64,000 nucleotides of DNA from Liolophura sinensis (GCF_032854445.1 NC_088295.1:28877385-28941384), one strand, 5' to 3'. Shown: positions 27,001 through 42,000, numbered from the stretch's first letter. Notes: generated by a model from the letters alone, not told the origin. Numbers and translations: made by a program.

Positions 27001-30000
27001 CGTAAGTGGGAAGGTCTGCCAGCCACCTGCGGATGGTCGTGGGTTTCCCCCGGGCTCTGCCCGGTTTCCACCTACCATAATGTTGGCCGCCGTTGTATAA
27101 GTGAAATATTCTTGAGTACGGTGTAAAACACCAATCAAATAAATAAATAAATCTATTAGCTAAAGAGGGAGATATTGAAATTACAACCATTCTTTTATGA
27201 CATGAAGAAAATTATAAGAGAAAATTAATCTTTGTATGTTATGTACAGTGTATGAAGCATGTGGGTGCTGTGATTGGAGAAAGAAGCCCTGTGTTATTAA
27301 TGTAATGATCCAGTAATTGCTGAGAAAAAGCTGGGGTATAAATAATTTCTCGCATTGAGGTCTATATTCAGTCTCTAGTTATCAGCGAAGAAGAATGTTG
27401 TTCTCTAATAAGAAATTGTTGGGCATCTTTCATAAGCTTTGGTCACAATTTCTATGTAAAGACTCATTCTGTTGTGATGAAGATGACATCTAAATCGTTT
27501 GTTTTAATTCCTGTGACAGAGATCCAGGTTCTAATATGATTGATGGCTTCTGCTATCTTCCCTTTGACAATATCACAGTCTGAATGTTTCTGAAAAAATC
27601 CCCATTCCCTATTCGTTGGTTCTGCCTGAGAGTTATTACTATAGATTTGTCGTGATCAGTAAAGTATTTATGATGATGTTGGTGGAAATTTATGGAATGT
27701 CTCATGGCTGATAATGTGGTTGTAATGTGAGGTTTTTCCTGGCAGACAGCATTTTATCATGACATTTACAGAATTGCTTGGATTTAAGCCTGTCTAAATA
27801 ATTGATAAATTTCTAGCTAGAGTTTTGTAGAACATCTGTTTTTCAGGTTTTTGTGGAATTTTTTTTAAAGATTTGGCCAATCCAAGAACTAAAGATCACG
27901 GATGTATGAAGCGAGGCGTGCAGGGTGTATATGCGCTTTTGTTGAGCCAAATAAATCCATAACAGCTATGTCTTCTGTGATTACATGGAAATGACATAGT
28001 TGGAGATTTTGAAAATGAGTTGCCTTTGGCAAGAAAGGATAGATTATGTTGTACAAAAGCACCAGAGGATTCGCTGATGGCCCTTAAGCAGTATGACGCC
28101 TGTTTCAGTGTTTGGCCTTGTCATGGCACTATCAGCTTTTGACAGAGGCTAAATAAGATTTCCCCCTGTCCAAGTTTGGGGTGCAAAACCGCCTGGTTCG
28201 TTCTTTGTTACTGGGCCATTGTGGAGTGTGTAAATCTGAGTAGACATCGATCGTTCAATATTTCAGGCATCGTTGTCATTATGGCCGCAAGCGACTGGAA
28301 TTGCCTCGCACACGGCTGCACATTCATCAAACAGCTCCAAGCCGCCTCCGCAAACAACAGCCCGAACTTGTCTTTTAAATCGCTTGCCCGCACCTTGAAT
28401 CATGATATGAAAGTGTCCCCTTTGAACTTGGGTGTAAATGCTGGCAAAACTTGGTTACAGTGGAGTCCTGGATATTCTCCAAACATGACCGATCACACAT
28501 GTACTCTGGCTTTATTGTCCTGCAGGGACGTAAACAGGAATTAGGGAAGTGAGTTTATTGGTGTTGTAGACTGATGGCTTCTGCCATTTTGCAACTTGGT
28601 GGTAAAAACTTGCTGAGGGCTTGTAATAACGTGGCTGTAATGACTAGCATGATAACCACTGGCCCAGTCCCACTGAAAGCTGTCAGCACTGCTGCCATTA
28701 GAATACATGACCAAATTGGCATGTAAAATTAATTTTATCACACTTGCAAATTCTGTTAAAGAAATATGACATTTATCCATTGATTGTTACTTTGTGCTGT
28801 TATCAAACATGTTACACATGTGTGAAATTATGGTATACACCTCAGGTTTTGCCAAATGACAGTATATATATTCTTGTAAAATGAAAGGCTAAATCACTTT
28901 TAAGACTTGGCCCAAATTGGCCAAGGGGCCATAATTCTTGTAGCAGTGGCATTCATTTGTCCTGTACTTGTGTTCGCCCAATTCTTTGTTTTAGATTTAT
29001 CAAGATCATACCACATGTGCACTAAGGCCGTGGGAAAGAAATATGTTTATTTTTGGTCTATTTTTCCAAGGCCATTGGGGTCAAATATTTTGATAAATTT
29101 TTTGATAGGCTTGTAAATATTGTACCTCTTGAACTGTTTTTTGTTTTTAATGTATTTCAACTAGTCAAAAAACTTATGGTTTTGGCTTGACCTTGACCTA
29201 TTTTTTCAAGGCTGTTGAGTATATTACCTTGTGAACACAAAATCTCTTGCAACTCTCATGGCTGAGGTGCATTTAGTGTACATGTATATAGTGTTTAGTG
29301 TTTTGCTTTTAACTGGGAGAGTGGGTTAGTGAAATGTGAATTGATATAAATAGCATGACAGATGTGTTTAACTGTGTAGCAAAAACACATCACCTGTGTA
29401 TGATAATTGTTGTCTTTTGGTGATGCATGTATGTTACCTTAGTCATGACAGATGATGGACATTCGTGTTGCTGCATGGCTACCAGTAACCAAGGACTCTG
29501 TCCATCACACCCGTTGATTTTAACACCATGGTCACAGTTCACCTCTAGCCTCAAAGTGTGCTGCCCTCCTTCACTGTGGGTATCACCCACGTCTTCAACA
29601 ACCGATGGGTTACCAATTTTCTCTAGCCTCTTGTGTATTTTTGGTAACAGTTTATCCCCGTCTCTTATTGCAGTCGTGGAAGGAGGCTTAGCCCAGGCTG
29701 TTCCGGAACATCCCAAGCGTGAGAACATTTTCTCGTTAAGCACATCCTTCGGAGATGCCTACCTCTTCCAGGTAATCTGGTTATCCCTCCCTGTAATCTT
29801 CGCCTGTACAGCCCTAATCTGGGGGACATTTTTATGAAACTACAGATGCTGACGCCACAGCTTGTAGAAAGGCTATGTGTTTGGCAATAATTAATTGTCA
29901 GTATGCATAAAGGACAACCAGATGTTGGTAAATTCTGCTGTCTGTGGATATTGAAAGCTAAGTGTTGAATATTGGCATGTATCTAAAAAAATCTACATAA

Positions 30001-33000
30001 AGCAGGTTTACACAAGAAGAGTGGCTATCAATATATATTTCCAAAATATGAAATTTACAACATATATGTATATGTAAAAGGAAAAAACCTCAAAAATCCA
30101 GGCATAAATATACTTTCCTATTTGTTAAAAGAGTTCAAGTTGTTCAAACATTTGAATTCTAAGTTGGGCTTTATGGACCATGTTCTCAAAATTTAGGAAC
30201 TCCAACTCTGATCATGACACTGAATGTTAGAATAACTCTTTTTACCCGTGAGTAAAGGATTACTGAAATAATGTTCCCACCAATTTCTTCCTGCTGCTGA
30301 ACATCATGAAAAAAGGTGATGTGAGGTCAGAGTTCCTAGATATCGTCAGTATGACTCGTAAAGCCCACCATAGTATTCAAATATTTGAATGCCTTTTCAA
30401 CACTCTTTCAAAATCTGAAAAAATAAATGGAAGTATTTTCGTGCATAGTTTTCAGTTGTCTATATTGATGAACCTTACTTCACATCTTAGCTTTCTTTTA
30501 CTTTAAATAGTTGAAGTATTTAGAGTTGGGTTATGATATGTTCATTTTATAGAAAGATTCTGTGTGAATATGCTGTAATAATTAAGTTCAAGGGTTTTGG
30601 GTGTAAACTGCCTGCTGATTCAGCAATGAAATAGTTCATCTATGTATATACATGGTGATGTTTGCTGTACCAGCTGACCAGCTCCAGCAAAATCAGTTAT
30701 AAGAACTAAGTCAAAAGTGCAAATTGTGTCAAACGAAAGAAAAGTTTTATTGTCATTCCATTATTCATATTCAGCATTTATTCAGCAAGATGCAGTGGAT
30801 GAATGCAACTTTAATTATCTATATGTGTGAGTAATTTTTTTGTACCTTGTTGCCTTTGCAGAGCAACACAATTCAGATGTTTTGAAGTTCAGTCGAGTTT
30901 GTAGATCCCATGACAGTATTATTTGTGCTTGTTTCTGAACAAAAGTCATGGATGTGAGCATAATGTACTGATTTGTAGAACACTACCGTCAACTGTCCTG
31001 TCTTCATTATTCCAGGCTCAAACACAAACAGAGCTCAATGGATGGATCAATGCAATACATTCTGCCTGTGCCTCTTCGTTTGCCAGACAGCATGGCAAGG
31101 ACAATACCATCAAGCTGCTCAGAAATGAGGTGTCCAGACTGGAGACAAATATTGATATGGTAGGCAGCCTCACCGCTCTACGTGGTGCACAGTTAATGCT
31201 GTAACAAGCCATAACATATCACCTATGTTGGTCACCTTGATAACTTCCCTGCAGGCTCAGCATACAAGCAGTTCAGCTATCACGGAAGGGTTATGCTGTC
31301 GTTAATAGGCTAGCAACATCAGGGATTTCATATACAGAATTCTAAGCTTCCAAGCTCATGGGTAATGTGGACATTTAGTGAGAAATTACAAAAAAAAAAA
31401 TGCAAACTTAATTTGTACATTAAACATTAAAGATTTCAGTATTTCAAGATATATATAAATTTTGCAATAAAAAAGAATTGTCTAGTAGGAGAGGAGTTAA
31501 TTTGTCCTTGCATGTTTTTTTTTCAATGTTTCCCTTTAGGACCTGAAAATGAAGAAAATGGCTGACCTTCAGCTGTCTGTGGTGACAGATGCCAAAAGTC
31601 GTCAGGCAATAGTCAAACAAATCGCTCAGTGGGAAGAGAACCTGGAGAAGATGTATATAGAGCAATATAGACTGAGGTGCTACATGGCTTCTCTGCATGG
31701 TTCTGAACTCCCAAATCCTAAGGTGAGTTGCTGATGATATGCCGCTGATCAGTGGAACTTTATTAAAGGAACTAGGTATAATCGATCATGATATTAATGA
31801 CAATTTCTGTTTCTTTTTTTAGTTGGCCTGTACAAAGTCCAGGCGTAGCTTATGGCATACCCCATGCATCTGCTAACAGGAAATGCACTGTTAGAATAAA
31901 TGTTAGGGATGGTATTTAAAAAGTATTGCATTGAGCTTTGGTTTTGCACACATGTAGAGCACAAAAACATTGTTGATGCTTCGTGTGCATGTTAATTACT
32001 GCAGGTTACCAGTTATATTCACGACTCATTGTAGTGTCTATTAGAATCCATGTTAAAAGTGTCAGGGATGGTATTTCAAAAAGCACTGCATATATTGGGT
32101 TTTACACACATATAAAGGACAGTAGCATGATGAAGATGTGCCATCATTGATGCTCTGTGTGCATATTAATTACTGTAAATTACCAAATTCATGACTTAAA
32201 AATTATCTTCAAAATTGCTGCATGAATTTTTACATCTGTGTGTTTCCTATAGGCAGGCTTTTTGGTAGCCTTACTACCAAATGTAAGTTTTCTGTGTTGT
32301 ACAAAGTTCTATCAACAATTTGTTTATCTCTTCTGAGACTCCCTAAATGTTCTAACGCAGGAAAAGAAATGCTCACAAGTCAGTCAAATCCATAACCATA
32401 TGAATAATATAACATATCAGCAATTCTGAAATTATAAAGTATCCAAAAGAATGAAGGCTACATATCACGTATCAATAACTTTTATGGGTAAGAAAATACG
32501 TAACAATTAGTAAATTGCTCGGCAAATCTGTACCACTTCTGTGGCCTAATGGTTAGAATGTCCTTCAATTAGCAGACCCAGAATCAAACCTGCCTTGGGT
32601 CATACCAAAGACTTTAAAAATGGCTGCCTCACTTGGCGCTGAGCACTGATAGGCCAGAGCAAGGAAACAGGACAGGTTGGCCTGGTGTCAGTATAATGTG
32701 ACTGGGTGGTTGTCAGGTCTGGTGTCTTCAGCATGTCACTTCTGTGGAGGCAGCACTTTTGTGGCATGGACTTACCATGCTACGAAAGGACACAGCATAA
32801 GTATATGTACGCACACCTAAAGACTCCTCATCGTTACGATATAGAACCCTCAGCATACCTACATACTAAACAAATCATTTTGAATATTTCAGTTGTTACT
32901 AATATACATGTACCACTGAACGTCTTTCTAGGAATTCTTCTTGGGCTAGTCCACACAATATCCTTGAGCCTAGCAATTAGTGAGAGTCTAATTACTTCAG

Positions 33001-36000
33001 TACCACCACAACTGCTGACATTTGTCCAGACTGCTGGGAATTAGACTTCGCTACGGACCGGATACAGTCTGTGGAGTGACCTTTGCACGTACTAGAAGTT
33101 AATCAGCACCTATGTCCCTGTCTGCCTCATTAACTAGCTCTGTGCTCTCTGTAATCTTCAATTCCAAAGCTCAGGGATGCAAATTGAACCTTTAATTATT
33201 TATCCAAGCACAGTCACCTTGGACCCAGGGTGACTAATTAAAGAATTAATTCAAATTATTGCTTCATTTGCATTAAATGAAATCATCAGTGGGTTGTAAG
33301 AATGGTGGTAAATAGTGTCCATTGTCTTTCTGAAATTGACTTAAAACAAAAGCAGTTGGGGAAACCAAACAAATGATTTTGCCAGATTATTACATTGATT
33401 GAAAGTTAGGGTCACACAGTTACTTAAATAAAAGACTAATTTTTCTCTCGGTGTCCCTCTTCCCAATATTCTGAAGAAATTGCACTGAAATTGATCTGCG
33501 TTCTTTTACAGGTGCTATTAGGGTCTGTTGCCAAGACGACGAAGGCCATTCTGGGCCGACTGGGGATCTTTACAGTGTCCTCGTTCCATGTGCTGGTGTG
33601 TGCCCGCGTGCCCACAGTACCCCCAAGTACGGGCATGCAGACAGGGCGTAGAGTTGTCAAACCTATAGCTCAGCGACCAGACACGGCAGTCAGAGCTTCT
33701 GCTAGGACACCAGTGAAGACAGCCACCACACCAGATGGGTCAGTAATCCCAGGAGACAGTGAAGCTATGTCACTTGGGCTTTTAGCTTTCCTGTTATATC
33801 GTATGAAAAATTTCTTATAGCTTTCCTATTACATGTATGTTACAAAAAAATATATATACTTTTGCACAAGTTGCCGAATTGCTGAAAACTGCTGGAACAG
33901 ACATTGTGGTTTATTCAACTTTTATTGATTTGATTGGTGTTTTACGCCATACCCAAGAATATTTTACTTATACGACGGCAGCCAGCATTATGGTGAAAGT
34001 AAACCAGGCAGAGCCCGGAGGAAACCCACAACAATCCGAAGGCTGTTGGCAGACCTTCCTTCTTACCGCCAGAGAGGGGAAGCCAGCATGAGCTGGACTT
34101 GAACTCACAGCGACTGCATTAGTGAGAGGTATTCAACTTTTAGATTAGAAACATATGATTTGGTGCACTAATTACAGGTGTTTTAAGTGTGCATCTTGTG
34201 ACGAAGATTGTTTAGTAATACAATAATAAAAAGAGCTGTGTTTATTGAACTGTCTTAGAAAAACAGAAATCACATGTTCTTAATGATAGTGTAATATAAT
34301 GGTAGTTAAACAAGCAAAAACCTATCAGCTTTATACCAGTAAAAGTGAAATATATTGGGTATTGTGTTGAAACACCAATCAGTAAATAAATAAACAAATA
34401 ATCTACATCTAACGATTTGGGTTGTTAGTCGAGCGGAGCGTCGTGGAGAGAGCCCCGGTAGTGGCCTCCCTGCTCTTGAGCATGAAGAAGGGACTGGTGT
34501 GGCAGAGTGTTTGTCCAGAGTGGCCTTACCTAACAGTCAGGTAAGAGATGTAACTTACATTCATGGTTACTACTTGTTTGTGCGGAACGACATTTACCTA
34601 TAATATATAACTGTCAGATGCATGTGGAGACAAAGTTCATTTTCATGTACTTACAGGATTTTGTGTTTGTATTGGATCTTTTCTTGTTATAATGTGCAGA
34701 ATTAATGGTGATAGTTTTTCTGCAAAAATATGTGTACCATTTATTGAAAATTGTCATCAAATTGCCGTCAAAGTTTGGCTATATATAATCAGATGTACAG
34801 CAAATTCCATGACATGTATGCCCGTCAAGTAATGTTAAATATTCTTATCGTCTTTTCTGCTGCAGACTGTAGTCGTGTGTGTAGATGACCAGATGTGCGT
34901 TCAGGAACTCTTAGAAGCGGTGTGCAATAAACGTCAGCTCGACCCTCGCGATCATTTTGTTCGTTTCCGTGTGGCAGGCTCTAGCAATAGTTACAGTGTT
35001 CCTGACAAGTCAGATTACATATCTAAACAGGTGAGAATTCCATAAGGCAGGCATTACTGCATGCTAACCTTCATGTCATGTTTAACCATATTAAAATACT
35101 TTTATTAACTGGGTTAACCCATACTGTGCCATAGATGCTAAACATAACAGATGTTTATTTCCTAATTCTAATCATTACTGTATTCCAGCTAAATTTTGGC
35201 TTATAAAAATTCACTTACAGAAACACACAAAGGCCCTATAACAATAATTTTGATGCCAACACGAAAGTTTTGCTGATAAAGAAATTAATCAAACTTCACA
35301 AAAAACTCTGAAAGATGGATTAGTCAGAATAAAACAAATTGAATAAATTTGCAATAAAGCATCACTTAAAAAAATCTTAGATGAAGTACAGTACTTTGCG
35401 TTTTGTTAAATATCAGCTCTTTGGTTACGTTAAAAATAGGGAAACCCTTGCGCACGAGGTGTACTCATCAGTGTGAGGTATAGATGAGGCGTATGTGGGG
35501 TGTAGATGAAGTGTACTATACCTGAAATACACTTTAACCATATGCCTATACCACAGATGTACCTCGGGAACTTTGAAAAAAAATCAACACTTAGAAGATG
35601 TTCCTCAGGTATACCTTTAAAACTTTGAAAGTTAAACAAAAAGAATGGCACACCTTAGAAACATTGAGCGTTTTTTAGTAGTTTTGGAATATGAGATAAT
35701 GTACTTCAAATAGACCTCAGCAAGTTTTTAGAAAAATTTACACTTAGAATATGTACCTCAGGTATACCTTAAAAACTTCAAAAGTTAAAAAAAATAAATG
35801 ATTTACCTCAGGTACACCTTAGAGACTGAGAATTTTTGATTATAATTTAATGGTTATTTACCTTAGGTAAACTTCAGTGACTTTTTTTAAAGTTTTAAAA
35901 GACATCATGCACTTACAACTTACTTAAATTTGTCTATAATTTATACAGCCAATTTAAGTGTTTTGAGCTCGTTTTCTATCAAAATAACAGTGAAAACCAT

Positions 36001-39000
36001 GTACATCCACCTTGCCTATAAGGGTGCGCCTCAGCTCTTTCACATATATACCTCAGACATCATGTTTTTTACCTCATATTTACACCTCCACTGAGGTGAA
36101 CTGTAGGTGTGCACTTCAGTACACCTAATCTTATGTATACCTTAGACACACCTCAGTTCAGATATGCTACACCTCAATGGTACACCTCAGTAGTACCTCA
36201 AGTATACCTCCAGTACACCTTATAAGGGTCAGGGAACAGCAGCGTAACAAGTTTTATGACAATGATCCTGGGACAACACCACCCATTCTGCTGTGTTTCA
36301 GAACTTTGATAGTATTGAGGTGTGTCAGAAGAGCATGTTCCAGGTAGAGCTTGTGAAGCGAGGGGGTCACACAGCATTTGGCTTCAGTATAGAGGCAGAG
36401 TTAGCTGAGGACTCGGAGAGAGATGACGAGTTACAGGTGTATGTCAGTGATGTTCAGAGGGGTGGACTGGCGGACCTGAAAGGTAGGCATACACACATGA
36501 AAAGTTTGGTGCTGTTAGCATGACCTAACTGGGGTAGAATTGATAGTAAATTGTTTCATAGTCCTGATTTATGTGTATGATTCCCGCACGTCCTGCGGGG
36601 TTTCCTGCCGTCATAATGCCGTCGTATAAGTGAAACATTCTTGAGTATGGTGTAATACACAAAACAGATAAATGAATTAATCCTTCTTTACATGGCTATA
36701 TTTTGGTGAGACTTTAATGTGTGATTGATTGATTGAAGTTTTTATGAGCATATTAAGATAAATATGTATTTAAGATATTTGATTGAAAGGGAGACAACTT
36801 GTACAGAAAAAAAATTGTGGCTTTTCTTACCTTAGTATCAGGGACTTTGTCATGTTGTATATCTGATTGATATAAAAGTTTATAATTTTGCTCCACCTTG
36901 ATTGATGAGAAATTGAATGAATTATTACATTAACACAGAATATAAGGATATTTAAAGGGTGTTAATTAAATTGTATTGTTACTTGTTTTGTTGTTCAGGG
37001 CTGTTGGTGGGTGATGAGATTTTGGTGATTAACGGGAAGGTGGTGTCAGAACTGGACATGGTGTATGTGGAGACATTGCTCCAGGAGGCCCAGGTCGTCT
37101 GTCTGACCGTCCGCTCATGTCGCACCCAGCGCCCTTACAGCACCTTCATGATGGAGCATGCTGACCTCTACATCGACAACATGGTGTGTCGTCCTCCCCC
37201 CAGCCAGTCCCGACTCAGTCAGAAAATTCTAGGAGAGTTAACTGTGCCTGCTCCATTAAATGGCAGAGGTGAGTCATTTTGAAAGCTAACCATAATTACT
37301 GTATTTGGCAAAGTTGCTCAGTGAGCAGCACTCACTAAAATACATTTTTATACAAATTTTCAGAGCAGATATAATATACACTGTCTGTATGAAGATAAAA
37401 CCTTGTAAGAAAATATCATATATGCGCATAAACTTTATAATTATGTGATATTTATAAATGTCTTCTTAACTTCATGGCGGTTGTTTTCATGAACATGCAA
37501 TCTGCTAATACTGTGCCTTTCCTGCGAGAATGAAATTAATATATCTGTTTTTGTGTGAATGATTTCCAGATGAACCAAACCAAAGACCACACAGCTCTCC
37601 AAAGAAAGTGCCAGCTCCAGCCTTGTCCCCCTCACAGATTGATGCCTTGTTAAAGGTACGTAGATGTATGTAGCCTTGATGTATCATGACATGAAAACAG
37701 GCAACATTATAGGACATTTATGTGAGTGTAACCTTGCCATAAAGACATATTCTATTTATAGGGGAAGTTGTAGAACTCCCTCTCACCATAGCTGTCCAAA
37801 GCATGTACCTGTGGACCTTTCAATGTATATGTGCTCATAAAATGCATATATATCTGTTTGTAGAAAATATTTCTGCTTTTGGGTATTTATCATGTGACTG
37901 CTTCTAAGTTACTTGATTGTCTTCTGAAGACAAAGTCATTTACAAGTTACATTTTGAAATCCCCACCCATGTGTAGCCCACCACATCTCCTGGTGAATGC
38001 TGTGGGAGAACTGTTGTCACCTAATAGAAGTTATGTCATGGATATTGTTTGTCCTTATGCAGGGAGCAGAGCAGGTAACGGCCATGTGTAAATCTCCACA
38101 GAAGAGTCAGTCTCCTGGCAGCCAACAGCACAACCTCTCAGAAACCACGGTGACCGCTCAATATGCCAAACCACTCAGTGAAGCACAGAAATTACGCAAA
38201 GTCATCATGGAGTTGATAGATACAGAGAGGGGCTATGTCAAAGTAAGTAGAGCAGTGTGTAAGTAGCTTCATATCCCTCATGGGCAATTGGAAAGGGGGT
38301 GGGTGTTGTTCATGTTAGGAACTGGAAAGAACAATTTCATTTTTCCCCTTAAAGCAGATTATCAGTTATTGGAGGCACTAGTTTTTATAACTAACTGTAT
38401 ATTAGGGACAAGATCATAGGCTGTTGCCTTGTGAACATGAGATATATATTTTGAACATGGTGTTGCTTTGCTTGAGCGCATTGCTGTACATGATTACTTT
38501 GTGGAATCACTCTAGTCTATGAGATGTAATAATTTGTGATGGTTTGTTATGTTAGGATCTCATTTGTCTAACGGAGCGGTACTTAGAACCCCTGAAGGAG
38601 GAGACATTCCTGACTACAGATGAGATAGAACAACTGTTTGGGAACATCCAGGAGATTGTACAGTTCCAGAAACAGTTTCTGCATTCCCTGGAGGAAGCCA
38701 TAGGGCTGGACGACAAGTGTTCTTCCACAGAAGATTCCAGAGTATTCAGGGTGAGTTTGAGATTACGTAAATTAAAACTGGATGAAAATTTTGCATTTCA
38801 ATGTTTAATTTGAAAATTATTTGGAAATGATTCTTTTGAAGTATATTAGATTGAGATGAAAGATAATTTTGTCTTTGATGAACTTTGATTCTATTCCACA
38901 AATATTCCTCTCTGGGATGATTATTGCATGAAAATATTCCCTATTTCGTGCTCCTATTTGTGCAGATGTGTCAGTGGTATTCGTGACATTTGATATTGAT

Positions 39001-42000
39001 TTCTCGGGGCATTGCGAGCATGCATTTTGTTCCCAAGTCTTCATATTGAATGATCTCTTAGTCAGCATGAAGATAGGCATTGATTTTACAGAAGAATGAC
39101 TTCTTCATCAAAGCATCTCTCATTTTCACTCATCTCATAATTTTGTCATACACAGGACGAAGATGTCAGGGTACGTTCATATGTAATTCATGTTGTCATG
39201 GTGGCAGGATTGGGGATGAAGAAATTGTTGTTGTTGTTTAACAATTGGGTCTTAAAAAAACTGTCCTGTACTTGTTGGCAGTTACAGGGGTTCAAGCTTG
39301 GAATTAATGGATTTTAAGTTATGGATGGCATGTATATGCTAGTGAAAGGTCATTAATAAAGCTTGTAAAATATTTTGATGCTATAACAAACATTGGAGAC
39401 ATATTTGTTGGCAGAGTTTATACTTACAAGTTGATTACTCTCATCGTTAGCAATAATTCACCGCATGCTTTAAATAGTTGCATGGTGAAAATATGGCTGT
39501 TTTATTTTGAACCCATGTCATAGATACATTTTAGTTTTCCTGTTTTCTAAATTTAGTTATCTCCGCTTTAATTGCATTTAAATAATTCAGAGCTGTTGTG
39601 CTGTTAAATATGGTAGATGGTTTTCCTAATGTGGCATGTAGCAGGACATGTACACTTGCTGGTTTTAGTGCTTGAGTTCATGCATATTTTTTTTTCATAA
39701 ATTCATTATGAATTTTAATACTCATGGTGTTTTAAGCTTTCTCCATCTTTGACAAATTATATGACATGTTAGCTACATGTTTGCATGCAGCAAAGTTTTA
39801 GCTCCAGGTGTGTGCACGAACCATATAGTCTGGCGTCTTATATGAAACTATTACTGGATTATGTTTGGTACATTTTGGAAGGTTTGCTAGATAGGAGGCA
39901 TGGCTTTAAAAATTGACTTTGTTTGTTCAAAGTTGTTGGCAGATTTATTTTAAATTGTGAGATGTGTAGGTTAGTTTTGAAACATAATTTATAATGTGTG
40001 GTAATCTCGTGTTTATGGTTAAAGTTCCAATGTTTTGTTGACACAAAAGTTTGATTTTAGACACTTTCCTTTTGAAAACTTTCAAAAACAAAATTTCTAC
40101 ATATGTTTTGTAAACTTCTTAGTAAATTAGATTGATAGTACTCCAGTGATAATCTTTTAATCTTCATGTACACTTATAGGTTTGATGTCTCATGATGAGT
40201 TTTGACAGCGTTGTGTTGAATAACTGGTTTAACGGTGTTATTTATTCTTTCAGAGGATACTTTTCTCATTGGGAGGCTCATTTCTTTACTACGCTAATCA
40301 TTTCAAAGTGTACAGTTCATTTTGTGCCAGTCATTCCAGATCTCAGAAAATACTCAATCCAGGTACAATGTTTTTTAGAACTGTAATGTGACAAGTGCTG
40401 TAACATCTCTCCTATCCACAAAATGTTCAGGTGTCTAAAATTATAGGTCACTAGGGCTGCATATTGTACGATTCTCAAAACAAGAATATATGGATAAAAG
40501 TATGTATCGGAATATATGTGCCTGTTTTTAGTTAAAAATCCTGTCTAGTTACGAGAATTGTTTATGTTTTTATGTCCAGTGTGTGAAGATGTCAGTTAAT
40601 TCAGTTTCATTCTGATTGATGAATTTCATATAGCTGGTTGATGGTTAACTTTATGTTTTGTGATTTCTATGCTGACCTTGAGAGCTGTGTTGTGACTTTC
40701 AGAAGCCAATCAGTCATTACGTGAGTTTCTGCGGGCCAGGAACCCCAAACAACAGCACTCGGCTACCCTGGAGTCATATCTCATCAAACCTATACAACGA
40801 ATCCTTAAGTACCCACTGTTACTCCAACAGCTCCGTAACCTGACTGACCCTGACACAGATGAGCATCATCATCTATCAGGTAGTACACATTCACACTGTG
40901 CTTAGCTTTCATTTCGGTTGAAAGTTGAAATTTACACACATTTTTCCTCAAATGACATTAATAAAGGGATCAAAAAGGAATTCTAGGGCAAAAAACATAA
41001 ACTCTGATTTTGTCACAAGTTTTGAATCTGACCAGAAATGGCTTTGTGTCATGAGCACCAGAAGGTTATCCACAACACATAAAACTGAAATAGGTCCACT
41101 GCTGGTTTTGGGTTCAGCCTAAATGGTTCATTCATTTTAGAGATTGAGTGTAGGTAAAATGTTACTTTTTGTTTAGCCCAGATTAGTTTCATCTTCAGAC
41201 TTCATTCATCATAAATTTAAAATTAGTAAAATGGTGCCTGTGAAGCCCAGAAATTTAACAGTTTAATCTCTGTGCATCTGCCTACAAATAACCAATATCA
41301 CATTGCACACAAAAATTTGTTTTTGGCTCTATTTTGCCTAAAATTTGGTGTGTATAATTGCGCTTTCAGAAATATCAGAAGCACATAGGGATCTTAAAAT
41401 GTTGCATTTTATGTCAACACTTTTTTCTGATAAGAAATTAACCAAACTTAATCAAAAAAAAAAAACATAAGTGGCCTAAAAATGTGGATCAATCGATCAG
41501 AAAATGACGCTTGAAAAATGCGTAAGTTGAAATACAGTATTTTCTAATAACTTTATTTTTCTTTACCAGAGGCCCTCAAAGGAATGGAGGCTGTAGCTGA
41601 ACATATCAACGAAATGCAGAAGATATATGAAGAATATGGCAGTGTGTTTGACGAGATGGCAAAGCAGTACAGGGAAACCCACCCTCATAACAAGGTAGCG
41701 AGGTTTTACCTGGGAAAAATCTGCAATATCTTATTGTTCATTTGTATACATGAATATTGTTACTGGTGCATTTTGACAGCAGCGGTGCATGGTGGTCTGT
41801 CTGAAGAACATACAAACACTTTTACAGGCAACTTGCAAATGGTCATGTGTTCCCCTTGGCCTCTGTCTAGTGTCCTCCCACCATAATTCTAGTCTTCATT
41901 CTGGCAAGAGAAATATTCAATAGTACAGCATAAAACACAAATGAAATAAATGAATCTGTCTAAATGAGGGTGCTCCTAGCTTTAGTGATATGGTACATAA

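Noticed and set aside
28176-28544. 122-codon frame as a TIAM alternative exon
   Set aside because: No domain; its phase and splice sites do not join the neighbouring exons.
29390-29743. 117-codon minus-strand frame over a TIAM exon
   Set aside because: Shadow of the true plus-strand exon 29674-29771.
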